DNA from: JAHEEM01 sp036396795
Lineage (GTDB): Bacteria > Pseudomonadota > Gammaproteobacteria > Steroidobacterales > Rariloculaceae
Reading direction: 5' to 3'
Assembly (NCBI GenBank): GCA_036396795.1
Contig: DASWKF010000091.1
Location: 1 to 64,000 of the forward strand
Length of the DNA stretch: 64,000 bases
The notes under the pieces are model-generated. The model saw nothing but the letters and a program-made list of their open reading frames with translations. It was not told the DNA's origin and searched no databases. Every line of letters starts with the position of its first letter. The first letter of the stretch is position 1. Below are positions 17,998 through 26,929 of the stretch, piece by piece. The translations under genes were made by a program, and so were the position numbers.

Positions 17998-18025
17998 GAC
18001 GGAGGGGCCCGTGGGCCCCTCCGTC
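17998..18025 (-). terminator. Strong hairpin after amidohydrolase
   Basis: A 13-base perfect stem (GACGGAGGGGCCC with its complement, loop GT) stands between the amidohydrolase stop and the ABC transporter start. No T-tract follows, so termination is likely partial. Confidence 0.6.
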
Positions 18026-18046
18026 AGTGGGTCGGCTCGCGTGAGT

Positions 18047-19111
18047 CTAGCCGATGCGCAGCAGCTCGCTGAGGTTGCCGCCGGCGATCGCGACCTTCTC
18101 GGCGTCCGTCAGGGAGGGCGAGTTGACGATCAGATCGAGCGTGTCGGGCCAGTTGAAAGGCATGTCGGTGCCGTAGACCACCTGATTCGCGCCCATCTCG
18201 GCGACGAGATGCCGCAGGCCCTCGTCGGAGAACACCATCGAATCGACGAGGATCTGATCGCGAAGATACTCGCTCGGCTGCTTGGTATTGAGGCAGCCTG
18301 AGTCGTCGCGCACCTGGCAGGCGACCTCCGTGCGGCCGAGATACGACGGCAGGTAGCCGCCGCCGTGCGCGCCGCAGACCTTGAGGTTGGGGAAGCGGTC
18401 CAAGGTGCCGTCGAAGATCATGTGCGTCAGGAACACGGTCGTCTCCAGCGGATTGCCGATGATATTGCCGAGATCGCCGCGGCCCTCGAGGCCGTCTTCG
18501 CGCACCACGTTCTCGGCGCCGCCCGGATGCATGAACACCGGCACGCCGAGCTCCTCGGCCTTGGCCCAGAAGGGGTCGTACTTCTCGGAGGTCGGCGCTT
18601 CGCCGTTGACGTGGCCGCCGACGGAGGCGCCGCGAAGGCCGAGCTCGTTGACCGCGTGCTCCAGCTGCTCGGCGGCGAGATCAGGGTACTGAAGAGCGAC
18701 GGACGACAAGCCGACGAACCGATCCGGATACTCGGCGCACCACGCGGCGAGCCCTTCGTCGTGCAGGCGCACGACGTCGCTCGCAAGCTCCCGCTCCGCC
18801 GCGTACCACCAATAGCGATTTACGCTCAGCGCCTGATAGTCGACGCCGCGCATGTTCATCTCGTCGATCCGGCCCTGGCCGAGCACCTGAAAGCCCGCGA
18901 AACCTATGCCTTCGAGCGGCGAGCCTGCGATCAGCTCCGCCGCGGCGGGAAATACGCAGTGGGCGTGGATGTCGACGGTGCGGATGCGTTGGCCGCCGAG
19001 CATGATCTCACGGCGAGTCGACTGCGCGCCGGTATCGGCACCGCAGCCAAGAATCATGAGCCCGGCGGTCGCCGTCCCCGCCGTCTTCAAGAAATCCCTA
19101 CGATTAGGCAT
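18047..19111 (-). CDS. Exported amidohydrolase of the ACMSD-like family
   Basis: 354 residues. The N-terminus MPNRRDFLKTAG is a Tat signal (RRDFLK) and LGC within it could allow lipidation, so the enzyme is expected to be folded and metal-loaded before export. The amidohydrolase-2 core starts at VDIHAHCVFP (metal-binding H-x-H), has the histidines in FMHPGG and CGAHGGGYLPS, and the late metal aspartate in VVYGTDMPFNWP. Relatives include aminocarboxymuconate semialdehyde decarboxylase and hydratases or decarboxylases of aromatic acids. The exported form is common in catabolic clusters, and the substrate is unknown. GGAGAACATAAC before the ATG supports the start. Confidence 0.88.
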   Translation of the reverse strand: MPNRRDFLKTAGTATAGLMILGCGADTGAQSTRREIMLGGQRIRTVDIHAHCVFPAAAELIAGSPLEGIGFAGFQVLGQGRIDEMNMRGVDYQALSVNRYWWYAAERELASDVVRLHDEGLAAWCAEYPDRFVGLSSVALQYPDLAAEQLEHAVNELGLRGASVGGHVNGEAPTSEKYDPFWAKAEELGVPVFMHPGGAENVVREDGLEGRGDLGNIIGNPLETTVFLTHMIFDGTLDRFPNLKVCGAHGGGYLPSYLGRTEVACQVRDDSGCLNTKQPSEYLRDQILVDSMVFSDEGLRHLVAEMGANQVVYGTDMPFNWPDTLDLIVNSPSLTDAEKVAIAGGNLSELLRIG

Positions 19112-19212
19112 GTTATGTTCTCCTTACGCCATCGCGCGATCGGGGAAGTGAACGGACGCCGGCTGATTAGAGTACAACGTGCACGCCGGCGCAACTCAGG
19201 GCGGGAGCGAGC

Positions 19213-20325
19213 TCAACCGGTGCTGTCGCGCGTCGAGGTGGATTGCCGGCGCAAGGTCGCCGCGGCGGGGGCGACGATGTGGTCCTCGATGAGCTCGTAG
19301 ATGTGACGGCGCTGCGAGCGCCTCGCCGAGCCGGGCGAGCCGTCGGCCGTCGTCACGACCACGAGGTCCAGTGCCGGCACGAGCACGATGAACTGACCGC
19401 CGAAGCCCCAGGCGTAGGGCGTTTGCAGGCCGGCCGTGCGACGCACCCACCAGCCGTAGCCGTAGTAACGGCCGGGCTCGCGAGTGGACTCGGTGCGCGG
19501 CTCGAGCGATGCGGCCACCCACCGCTCGGGGACGATCTGTCGGTTTCCGGCTCGGCCTCCGTTCAGATACAGCTCGCCGAAGGCGAGCATCTGACGCGGC
19601 GTCATCTCCATGTCGTTACCGCCGAAATAGATGCCTTGCGGATCCCGGGGCCACGGCGCGAGCTCGAAACCCAGCGGCCGGCTCAAGACCTCCCGCGCGA
19701 AGTCCAGGGTCGACTGTCCGGTGGCCGCCGTCAGGATCGCGGACAACAGATGTGTGTTGCCGGTGCTGTATTCCATCTCCACGCCGGCAGGCAGGCGCAG
19801 CGGCTGAGCCAGGGCGAACTCGACCCAGTCGGAGCTCGAGACCCAGGCGCCGTAGTTGCGGTTGCTCGTGGTCTCCAAACCCGACTGCATCGTCAGCAAG
19901 TCCTCGATGCTGATCGCGCCTTTCGTGCTGTCTGCCTCGATCTGGAGCCGGGAGGCGAAGTAGTCGGCGAGCGTCTGGTCGATGCCCTCGATAGCGCCTT
20001 GCTCGATCGCGATGCCTACGAGCGCCGAGATCACGCTTTTGGACACCGACTTGATGTTGGCGAGCTCCGCTGCATCGGTGCCGTTGAAATAGTGCTCGAG
20101 AACCCGCTCGCCGCGGTGGCTGACGATGAGGCTGTGCAGCCGCGGGATGCGGGCTGCGCGCTCCAGGGCTCTGCCGAGATTCAATTCCGGGAGGCGTGGA
20201 GCCGTGGGCTCCTGCGACTGAGCGTGGAGCGCATTCGGGCTGCCGAGGCTGCCGCCGATCGCGATCGCGGCGGCCAAGAGCGTGAGTCGAACTACGGCTG
20301 AGTGGGTTGCGGTCGCCTCGGCCAA
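19213..20325 (-). CDS. Exported serine hydrolase (beta-lactamase / penicillin-binding-like fold)
   Basis: 370 residues with an N-terminal signal sequence ending near ALHAQS. The active-site pair SVSK (serine and lysine of the S-x-x-K motif) is in NIKSVSKSVISA. The second motif appears as YSTGN, where a Y-x-N is usual, and a WGFGGQ stretch fills the third position. This is the COG1680 group of esterases, peptidases and class C-like enzymes, so beta-lactam resistance should not be assumed. It acts in the periplasm. The only suitable start is a TTG at 20325. It follows the DUF3300 gene by 55 bases on the same strand and precedes the amidohydrolase gene by about 100 bases. Confidence 0.88.
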   Translation of the reverse strand: MAEATATHSAVVRLTLLAAAIAIGGSLGSPNALHAQSQEPTAPRLPELNLGRALERAARIPRLHSLIVSHRGERVLEHYFNGTDAAELANIKSVSKSVISALVGIAIEQGAIEGIDQTLADYFASRLQIEADSTKGAISIEDLLTMQSGLETTSNRNYGAWVSSSDWVEFALAQPLRLPAGVEMEYSTGNTHLLSAILTAATGQSTLDFAREVLSRPLGFELAPWPRDPQGIYFGGNDMEMTPRQMLAFGELYLNGGRAGNRQIVPERWVAASLEPRTESTREPGRYYGYGWWVRRTAGLQTPYAWGFGGQFIVLVPALDLVVVTTADGSPGSARRSQRRHIYELIEDHIVAPAAATLRRQSTSTRDSTG

Positions 20326-20380
20326 TGCGCGGTGCCCGTTTGCGAAAGACGGGCTATTGTAAGCAATTGGCGCCTCGACG

Positions 20381-21976
20381 CTAACGCGCTCTGCGGATCT
20401 GCTGCGGCGACGACATCACGCGGTCGCTCTGATTCGCGGATCGCCCGCCGCCTTGAGCATGCGCGCCCTGTTGACCGGCGCCTTTGGCGCCGCGCCATGC
20501 CGATCGCGGCTGTGCCGCCGGCGGACTGGCCGGCTGCACGCGTTGCATGACGTTGGACCGGGTCAGGCGGGCGGGCTGCGCCGCCGCGACGCGAGCGGCA
20601 GTCGAAAGTCGCGGTGCGGAGCGGATGCCCGGCTGCGCCGCGCGCTCGGTGACCCGGGCGCGCGCGAGCGCGCTGCCGCGCGGATCGCTCTGGCTCTGTT
20701 GCCTCTGCCGTGCGCTCTGCCGCAGCTGAGGATCCTGGACGGCGACGCGCGGCGCCCGGCTCGAGCCCGCGACGCCGGCGCGAATATCCTCGCGACTGCC
20801 GCGAGACCGCGTGAAGCGGCTTTCCGCGCGGATCGTCGAAGTGCTTGCGCGCGCCGAATTGACGGCCGGCGTGCGCGCGCTGCGAGCCTCGGTCGCGACC
20901 ACGCGCTGGTTCGTGACGGCCCGGTTGAGAGCCGACGGCGGCACGCCGTCCGCTTGTCGAAGCTGGCGCCGAGGCTGCGCGAGCCGCTCACGCGTGTCGT
21001 TGCCGCCGGCGAGCCGCCTTGCCGAGGCTTCGTAGCGCGCGTTGGCGACGACACGGTCTCTGAGGCGGCGGTCGATCTCGCGGCCAGGCCGGCCTCCGTG
21101 GCGATAGCCGGGTTGCCAGCGGTTGTAGCCGTGCGAGCGGTTGATGCTGACGTAAGCCCGGTGACGCGCGTAGAACGGCAGATGGTACGAGCGACCGTAG
21201 TAGGGGTGACCGAAATGGCGGTGATGATGAACATACAGAAAATGGTCGTGCCAGCTGATGGCGAAAGCCGACGTCACGCCCCAGAAGAAACCGGAGCTGA
21301 AGGAGTACCCGGCCGGGTACGGGTAGTAGTAGACCGGGTAGGCGTACGGGTAGTAGTGATAGACGGGGTAACTGTGGCGAACGATGACCTGAGCGGGCTC
21401 ATAATAGGGCACGTAGACGACCTCCGGCTCGGCCGGCTCGATGGCGATCGTCTCGCCGTTGTTGGTGATCCTCTGGCGGTCGTCGCTTTCGAGATTCCCG
21501 GCTGCGTAGGCGCGATCCCGGAAGGTCTGGATCGCGTCCAGCACGTCGCCCTGCTGATAGATCACCGCCTCGCCGAGCGCCCAGGTCCAATCGAGGTCGC
21601 CGTCGAGGAGCGTCAGAGCCTCGGGGTAATTCAAAAGCGCGACGACGGACTCGTCCCACGCCTCGTCGGGCTCCAGATTCGGCTCGCTCTCGCGCTGCTC
21701 CAGATAACGCGCGGCCTGCACGATCTGCAACGGAAAGGTCGAGGCCGGCAACACGACGGCCACGAGATCGTCCGGGTAGAGCGCGATCGGGCCGACGAGC
21801 TCCTCGAGCTCGACGGCCGACTGGGCGGTCCATTCCGCAGGCGGCGTGCGCTCCCGTGAGCCGGATTCCAGGGACGGCGAGGTCTGAGCGGCGGCCGTCT
21901 GGGCCGCGAGCATCCCCAGGAACGTGAGAACCAGCGCCGCATGTCTAGGCTCGGTGACTTTGATTGTGCCGATCAT
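20381..21976 (-). CDS. DUF3300-containing exported protein
   Basis: 531 residues. A signal peptide ending in TAAAQT is followed by a DUF3300 domain: LVGPIALYPDDLVAVVLPAS and ALLNYPEALTLL are typical, and VVYVPYYEPAQVIV closes it. The middle (about 190-270) is very rich in tyrosine, proline and histidine (YPVYHYYPYAYPVYYYPYP), and the C-terminal half is a basic, arginine, alanine and glutamine-rich tail predicted to be disordered. Function of DUF3300 is unknown. The tyrosine-histidine belt and basic tail suggest binding to the envelope or to polyanions. GGGAGAGCGAC precedes the ATG. It starts 476 bases away from the divergent TonB receptor. Confidence 0.88.
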   Translation of the reverse strand: MIGTIKVTEPRHAALVLTFLGMLAAQTAAAQTSPSLESGSRERTPPAEWTAQSAVELEELVGPIALYPDDLVAVVLPASTFPLQIVQAARYLEQRESEPNLEPDEAWDESVVALLNYPEALTLLDGDLDWTWALGEAVIYQQGDVLDAIQTFRDRAYAAGNLESDDRQRITNNGETIAIEPAEPEVVYVPYYEPAQVIVRHSYPVYHYYPYAYPVYYYPYPAGYSFSSGFFWGVTSAFAISWHDHFLYVHHHRHFGHPYYGRSYHLPFYARHRAYVSINRSHGYNRWQPGYRHGGRPGREIDRRLRDRVVANARYEASARRLAGGNDTRERLAQPRRQLRQADGVPPSALNRAVTNQRVVATEARSARTPAVNSARASTSTIRAESRFTRSRGSREDIRAGVAGSSRAPRVAVQDPQLRQSARQRQQSQSDPRGSALARARVTERAAQPGIRSAPRLSTAARVAAAQPARLTRSNVMQRVQPASPPAAQPRSAWRGAKGAGQQGAHAQGGGRSANQSDRVMSSPQQIRRAR

Positions 21977-22123
21977 GTCGCTCTCCCGATTCTCGGCCCT
22001 TCGAGTCTAGCGTCCACTTTAGCGGAAGATACCTGAATGGGCCCTTAATGTAAGCCCGCCACGCCATGGCCGGGCAGCCGCACGGCTGTTGTATATTAGC
22101 AACGATCTTCCTGTCGATTTCTG

Positions 22124-22152
22124 TTGACATTCGTAGATTTGCAACGTATTAA
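22124..22152 (+). promoter_or_regulatory. Sigma-70-like promoter for TonB receptor
   Basis: A perfect -35 TTGACA at 22124-22129, a 17-base spacer and TATTAA at 22147-22152 as -10. It would start RNA near 22159 and leave a leader of about 290 bases before the receptor. Confidence 0.6.
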
Positions 22153-22158
22153 GATCGA

Positions 22159-22452
22159 GAGTAGCGATTTGTGCGGTGTAGGAGACAGCATTGCACGTCG
22201 TTGAGATTGGGAGGGGGGATTCTGTTCCTTAATACGGCAATATCTCGACGTCCGGGGGTCACGCCCGTTTCGGCGTCGTTCAGCCGTCTTCCCACCTCCG
22301 TGCCCATCATCGAATCCGCGTCGCCGGCCCACTACCGTGACGGGTGGCCGCGGCGTGGCTCATGTGTCCCTGGATTCGGCGCTGCGCTTGGGGGCTGCCG
22401 CCTGGTCAGGGCATTTCACCCGTCACTGGGGCTATACCGTTCGGAGAAAGCT
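22159..22452 (+). other. Long untranslated leader with inverted repeats
   Basis: This is the only gap over 300 bases in the window, counted with the upstream promoter (21977-22452). I see no gene in it. It contains three self-complementary elements: ACGTC and GAGAT (22195-22207) pairing with ATCTCGACGT (22242-22251); an ACGCC/GGCGT hairpin near 22262-22280; and a perfect 10-base pair, GTGACGGGTG at 22337-22346 with CACCCGTCAC at 22417-22426. No known riboswitch signature was recognised, including that of cobalamin. It may be a structured regulatory leader or may hold a small RNA. Confidence 0.4.
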
Positions 22453-25248
22453 ATGAAAATGAAACGACGTTTACCCCTGCTATTGGGGTCGGCATTGCCC
22501 GGGGTGGTAATGCTGTCGTTGTCGGGGGGGGCTGTTGCACAACAGTCGGCTTCGGCCGCGGCTATGCTGGAGGAGGTCGTCGTTACGGCCCGCCGGCGTG
22601 AGGAGAACCTGCAAGACCTGCCGTTATCGATTCAAGCGATCACGGCGGATGCCATGCAGGCACAGGGTATTTATAACATCCAACAGGTCACGGAGTTCGT
22701 GCCTAACCTAGTGTTGGCCGAGGACGTGCGTAAGAACGACACGCGCTTCTTCGTGCGCGGCGTCGGCGGCGGGTTCTCGAACCCGGCGCAGGTGTTCGGT
22801 GTCGGCATGTACGTCGACGGCCACTACATGTCGGGCAGCCTCGGCGCCTTCATGAGCACGGTGGACGTCGAGCGCATCGAGGTCCTGCGCGGTCCGCAGG
22901 GCACGTTGTTCGGCAAGAACACGACCGGCGGCGCGATCAGTCTGATTTCAGCGAAACCCGGACCCGACTTCGACTCCTACGTGACCTTGCGCGCGGCCGA
23001 CTTCGGCCAGACCGACATTCGCGCGATGGTCAATACGCCGATCACGGACAATCTGTTCTTCCGCGGTAACGTTGCTTCAGAGCAGAACGACGGCTACTAC
23101 TTCAACCGCTTCGACAACGACGAAACGGGCGGCACGGATCAACAGAGCCTAGGATTGGCGCTGCGCTGGCTCGTCAGCGACAGCTGGACGATCGACGCGC
23201 GCCTCAATGCCGCTTACGACCGCGACGAAAATCAGGGGGGGCAGTGCTTTCCGCGCCCGGATCAGGACCTGTATGACGACCTGACGATCAACGGTGCGGC
23301 CGGCTTCGCCGGACCGGATCTGATCTCGGGCACGGCCGACGACGTCTTCTACGAGGGTCCGGGGCCGTTCAACGATGAATTTGCCTCCGCAGCCTGGGGC
23401 GGCAACAATGACAACCCGGACTACCGCGTCGAGAATTTCGGCGTTGGCGGATCGAACATACGTATCGATGCCTTGTATCCGGGAGCGAATGCCGTGTGGC
23501 TCAACTCCTGCGCGGAGGACTTCCAGTCGGGTAACGTCTATCAGACCTTCCAGGACGCGGACACGTACTCGGACATCGACAACGAGATGTTCACGCTCGA
23601 CGCAACCTGGGCGCCGGACGGCCCGGTCGGTACCTTCGAGAGCGTGAGCCTGGAGTTCAAGGGAGCCTGGCGCTACAACTCCTACAGCTACTATCAGGAT
23701 CGCGACTACGGCCCGGGCATCATCGATCACATCGGCAACTTCCCGAAAGGCAGCCGCGGCATCGCGCGCTACACGGACGAGTTCGAGGTCATCTTCACGG
23801 GCGAGATCAATGATCGCGCCACGCTGACGACCGGCCTCTACTTGTTCGACGACATCGCGAGGAGCGGCAACGGCAGCTGCCTCGGCCGGTGGTGGGCGGC
23901 GTTCGATCCGAACGGGCAGAACACGCTTCCAGTGGATCCCGGCAATGACGGCATCGAGGGCACGGACGACGATTTCGTCCAAGTCGGCACGATCAACGGG
24001 ATGAACGACGACACGATCTTCTGTGAGGGGGAAGGCGGCACGCTGTTCCATCGTCTGCCGGACAGCGCCGGAGACCGCAGGGGCTCTACTGGCATGGGTC
24101 AGACGGAGGGTGAGTCGACGGCGATCTACGCGCACCTCGACTATGCGCTTTCCGAGAGCTGGAATCTCGCCGTCGGCGCGCGCTGGATGGAGGATACGCG
24201 CAGGCAGCAGAACGTCGAGGTTGCGATCGTTCCGGGCACCTGCACCCATACCAACCCGGGCGATCCGTCGCCGCTGGGATTGTGCGCCCCCGTTTTCGCC
24301 TTGAATCGCGCGTCCGTTATCGAGGGCGGCTTCGTGGGCCGCTCGGAGGCGACCTTCGACGAGCTCACGCCGACCGTGAGCTTGACCCGGCATCTGACGC
24401 CCGGCGATACGCTCGAGAGCGGCATCGTCTACGGCACGATCTCCCAAGGCTATCTGACGGGAGCGTTCAACGACGAGCTCAATCCCTATAACCCCGAGTT
24501 CTCGGTGGGCAAGCAGGCGCTCGTGCAGTCGCTGCTGCCCTACGAGCCTGAGTTCGTGACGAACTACGAGCTCGGCTTCAAGGGCACGCTGCTCGACGGC
24601 AGGCTGCGGATCTCGGGCGCTGCCTTCTTCATGGACTACACCGACAAGCAAGAGGCCATCTCGGTCGATAATCCGGACGGTACGCTGGGTCCTGACCCCG
24701 CGCTCGAGTACACGGCGAACGCGGGAGAGGTCGAGATCTCGGGCATCGAGCTCGAGCTGCGCGCGAGCCCCTGGGACGGCGGCTTCGTGTCGCTGGATGT
24801 CGGCATGCTCGACTCGAGCTACGCCAACTTCTCGTACACGGACATCATCTCGGGCGCAGTGACTCAGGTAGCGGAGACTCAGATCTCGAATCGGACGCCG
24901 GAGTGGACCGTCACGGCTTCGGTGGAGCATGCGTTCCAGCTCGCTAACGGCGGCACGCTGACACCGCAGCTCGGTGTCTATTTGCAGGACGACTACGAGT
25001 ATTGGAGCGGCCTGGCGCCGGGTGAAGAGTCACCGGTGTGTCATCAGGACAGCTACTCGAAGTTCCGTGCGCGGCTGACGTATGAGCCCGCGGAGGCCAA
25101 CTGGCAGGCAGCGCTGTTCGGCTACAACATCACGGACGAGGAGATCTTGATCGTTTGCGGCGAGATCCGCTCCGGAGCGCTCCGAAGGGTCTACGAGGCG
25201 CCATCGCAGTGGGGTGCCGAGTTCACCATGCGCTTCGGCGGCAACTGA
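22453..25248 (+). CDS. TonB-dependent outer-membrane receptor
   Basis: 931 residues. A signal peptide (MKMKRR start, hydrophobic core, GGAVAQQ cut site) is followed by the TonB-box-like LEEVVVTARR and plug motifs ENLQDLPLSIQAIT, FFVRGVGGGFSNP and VLRGPQGTLFGKNTTGG. The barrel is long and rich in acidic, glycine and aromatic residues, and includes several paired cysteines in loops (for example GQCFPRPDQD and CAEDFQSGN) that may form surface disulfides. It ends in MRFGGN, close to the standard aromatic end. GGAGAAAG sits before the ATG at 22453, and the longer open frame upstream has no signal peptide and is rejected. A strong terminator follows, so it is transcribed alone. Confidence 0.93.
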   Translation: MKMKRRLPLLLGSALPGVVMLSLSGGAVAQQSASAAAMLEEVVVTARRREENLQDLPLSIQAITADAMQAQGIYNIQQVTEFVPNLVLAEDVRKNDTRFFVRGVGGGFSNPAQVFGVGMYVDGHYMSGSLGAFMSTVDVERIEVLRGPQGTLFGKNTTGGAISLISAKPGPDFDSYVTLRAADFGQTDIRAMVNTPITDNLFFRGNVASEQNDGYYFNRFDNDETGGTDQQSLGLALRWLVSDSWTIDARLNAAYDRDENQGGQCFPRPDQDLYDDLTINGAAGFAGPDLISGTADDVFYEGPGPFNDEFASAAWGGNNDNPDYRVENFGVGGSNIRIDALYPGANAVWLNSCAEDFQSGNVYQTFQDADTYSDIDNEMFTLDATWAPDGPVGTFESVSLEFKGAWRYNSYSYYQDRDYGPGIIDHIGNFPKGSRGIARYTDEFEVIFTGEINDRATLTTGLYLFDDIARSGNGSCLGRWWAAFDPNGQNTLPVDPGNDGIEGTDDDFVQVGTINGMNDDTIFCEGEGGTLFHRLPDSAGDRRGSTGMGQTEGESTAIYAHLDYALSESWNLAVGARWMEDTRRQQNVEVAIVPGTCTHTNPGDPSPLGLCAPVFALNRASVIEGGFVGRSEATFDELTPTVSLTRHLTPGDTLESGIVYGTISQGYLTGAFNDELNPYNPEFSVGKQALVQSLLPYEPEFVTNYELGFKGTLLDGRLRISGAAFFMDYTDKQEAISVDNPDGTLGPDPALEYTANAGEVEISGIELELRASPWDGGFVSLDVGMLDSSYANFSYTDIISGAVTQVAETQISNRTPEWTVTASVEHAFQLANGGTLTPQLGVYLQDDYEYWSGLAPGEESPVCHQDSYSKFRARLTYEPAEANWQAALFGYNITDEEILIVCGEIRSGALRRVYEAPSQWGAEFTMRFGGN

Positions 25249-25283
25249 TCGACTGAGCACGTAAGATACATATCTCGTATCGG

Positions 25284-25315
25284 CGGCGCCTCCTTCCGGG
25301 GGCGCCGTTTTTTTT
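25284..25315 (+). terminator. Rho-independent terminator after TonB receptor
   Basis: A 7-base GC stem (CGGCGCC with GGCGCCG, 10-base loop) is followed directly by eight T residues, 36 bases past the stop codon. It is the clearest terminator in the window. Confidence 0.9.
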
Positions 25316-25376
25316 ACGCCGGAGTTTTCGTTGAGTGATAATGCCTGGCAGCTGAGCGCGATCGCGTGGGGGAATC

Positions 25377-26312
25377 ATGATGTGTCGACGTATCGTCCGG
25401 GCGGGGCTTTCGAGCGCTATGATCTGTTTCGCTTGGGCGGGCGCGGCGACCGCTCAAGGCCTCCAAGGGCCGGGATTCGGCGTCGACTACGACGCCGTCA
25501 GCTTCGAGCTCACGCCGGTCGCGGGAAACGTCCACATGCTGGCGGGCGCGGGCGGGAATCTCGGCGTGTTCGTTGCCGGCGACGGCGTGTTTCTCGTCGA
25601 TGACCAGTTCGCGCCGCTGACGGACCGCATCCTCGCGGAAGTCGCAAAGCTTACGCGCGCCCCCGTGCGCTTCGTCATCAATACCCACTTTCACGGCGAT
25701 CACACCGGCGGCAACGAGAACCTCGGTACGGCGGGGGCACTGATCGTCGCTCACGAGAACGTGCGGCGAACCTTGGCGCAGCCTCACTTCATCGAAATGG
25801 TCCAGACGACGTGGCCGGCCTTCAGCCCTCAAGCGCTACCGGTAATCACCTTCCAGGAATCGATGACTTTCCATCTCGGCGGCGAGCGCATCGATATCTA
25901 CCATGCGCCGCCGTCGCATACGGACGGCGACTCGGTTATCTTCTTTCGCGGCTCCGACGTGATTCACATGGGCGATATTTTCAGGACGCGCGGCCAGCCG
26001 ATTTTCGATCGAAACAACGGCGGCTCCTATCAAGGGCTCATTGAAGCTTCCGATTTCGTCCTGGCCCTCGCCGGCGAGAATACCAAGATCATTCCCGGCC
26101 ACGGCAGCATTTCGTCCCGCGACGACCTGCAACACGTTCGCGACATCATGGCGACCGTGCGCGATCGGATCTCGGCGGGAATCGCAGACGGTTTTTCGGT
26201 GGAAGAGGTGATCGCGTCCGATCCGAGCGCCGGTTTCGGTTGGCGCGACGGACGGCTTACGGTGGAGGAAACCGTTCGCTGGATATACGCGGAGCTCTCG
26301 TCGCAGCCCTAG
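25377..26312 (+). CDS. Exported metallo-beta-lactamase-fold hydrolase
   Basis: 311 residues. A signal peptide cut after GAATAQ is followed by the metal-binding motif NTHFHGDHTGG (H-x-H-x-D-H), the third histidine in APPSHTDGD, the bridging aspartate in VIHMGDIF and the last histidine in PGHGSISS. All metal ligands of the fold are present. It is closest to the group of periplasmic quinoprotein-relay and lactonase-like enzymes rather than true beta-lactamases. Substrate is unknown. It starts 62 bases after the terminator of the TonB receptor gene, so it has its own promoter. GGGGGAATC is the ribosome site. An in-frame second ATG follows directly. Confidence 0.9.
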   Translation: MMCRRIVRAGLSSAMICFAWAGAATAQGLQGPGFGVDYDAVSFELTPVAGNVHMLAGAGGNLGVFVAGDGVFLVDDQFAPLTDRILAEVAKLTRAPVRFVINTHFHGDHTGGNENLGTAGALIVAHENVRRTLAQPHFIEMVQTTWPAFSPQALPVITFQESMTFHLGGERIDIYHAPPSHTDGDSVIFFRGSDVIHMGDIFRTRGQPIFDRNNGGSYQGLIEASDFVLALAGENTKIIPGHGSISSRDDLQHVRDIMATVRDRISAGIADGFSVEEVIASDPSAGFGWRDGRLTVEETVRWIYAELSSQP

Positions 26313-26337
26313 CAGCGCTGCGGGGCTGAGGGCCGAA

Positions 26338-26766
26338 TCAGGAGCAGGATCCCGCCTGATCACCCAGCGGCTCGAGGTCGCGCGAGTGGTAGATCTCCTT
26401 GCAGGAATCCGTCAGAAGTATTCGCGCTCTCTCGGTAACGTTCAGGTCGGGAGCGCCGCTCTTGATGCGCCGGCCGGTCACGGTAATGCGCGTGCCCGGA
26501 GGCAAAGTGCTCCTGCTCCAGCCAAAGGCGCTTTGCAGCCTCTGCGGTGCCTCCATCTCGACGCGCCAGGTCACGGCCTTGCCGCTGTCGTCCGTAACGG
26601 ATAACAGGACGCTCGAGTGTGGATTGATGAGCTGGAGAGCGACTACGGTGCCGGTGATGGTCGTCAGCTCGTCCTCGAAGCGCCCGGCGTCGCCGTGGTG
26701 AGCCAACGCTACCGTTGCTGACGCCCAAAGACTCAAGCTGCCAATTATGCGAGCCAGGTTTCTCAT
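26338..26766 (-). CDS. Small exported DUF6152-type protein
   Basis: 142 residues. The signal peptide is cut so that the mature protein starts HHGDAGRF, a histidine pair at the very N-terminus. The TITGTVVALQLINPHSSVLL segment and the PPGTRITVTG turn match the small beta-barrel DUF6152 family, which also occurs twice more in this window (33847, 34866). Function is unknown. The N-terminal histidines could bind a metal such as copper. GAGGACAGTGGT before the ATG supports the start at 26766. It ends convergent with the metallo-beta-lactamase gene, 25 bases apart. Confidence 0.78.
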   Translation of the reverse strand: MRNLARIIGSLSLWASATVALAHHGDAGRFEDELTTITGTVVALQLINPHSSVLLSVTDDSGKAVTWRVEMEAPQRLQSAFGWSRSTLPPGTRITVTGRRIKSGAPDLNVTERARILLTDSCKEIYHSRDLEPLGDQAGSCS

Positions 26767-26929
26767 ACCACTGTCCTCAATCGATAATCTCCCAATCGCC
26801 GCCGGCGGCGTACTATACGCCGTTAGTGGCGGCACCGGGGGGATAGTTCAAGCTGGAAGTCATACGCATTTTCCGAAGGTGCCGAGTGCCCATGCCCGCG
26901 CATGCGATCCACTGTCTTACATCGACCTT

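Noticed and set aside
19213..20325. Beta-lactam resistance gene
   Set aside because: It has the S-x-x-K fold motif, but the second and third motifs differ from real class C enzymes; it is more likely an esterase or peptidase.
22201..22452. Possible cobalamin riboswitch in front of the TonB receptor
   Set aside because: A GTCACTGG-like sequence is present, but the required conserved boxes and order of the cobalamin riboswitch are not.
23149..24930. Open frame of 593 codons on the minus strand within the TonB receptor
   Set aside because: It mirrors the receptor gene, which has a clear signal peptide, plug and barrel; the reverse frame shows no motif.
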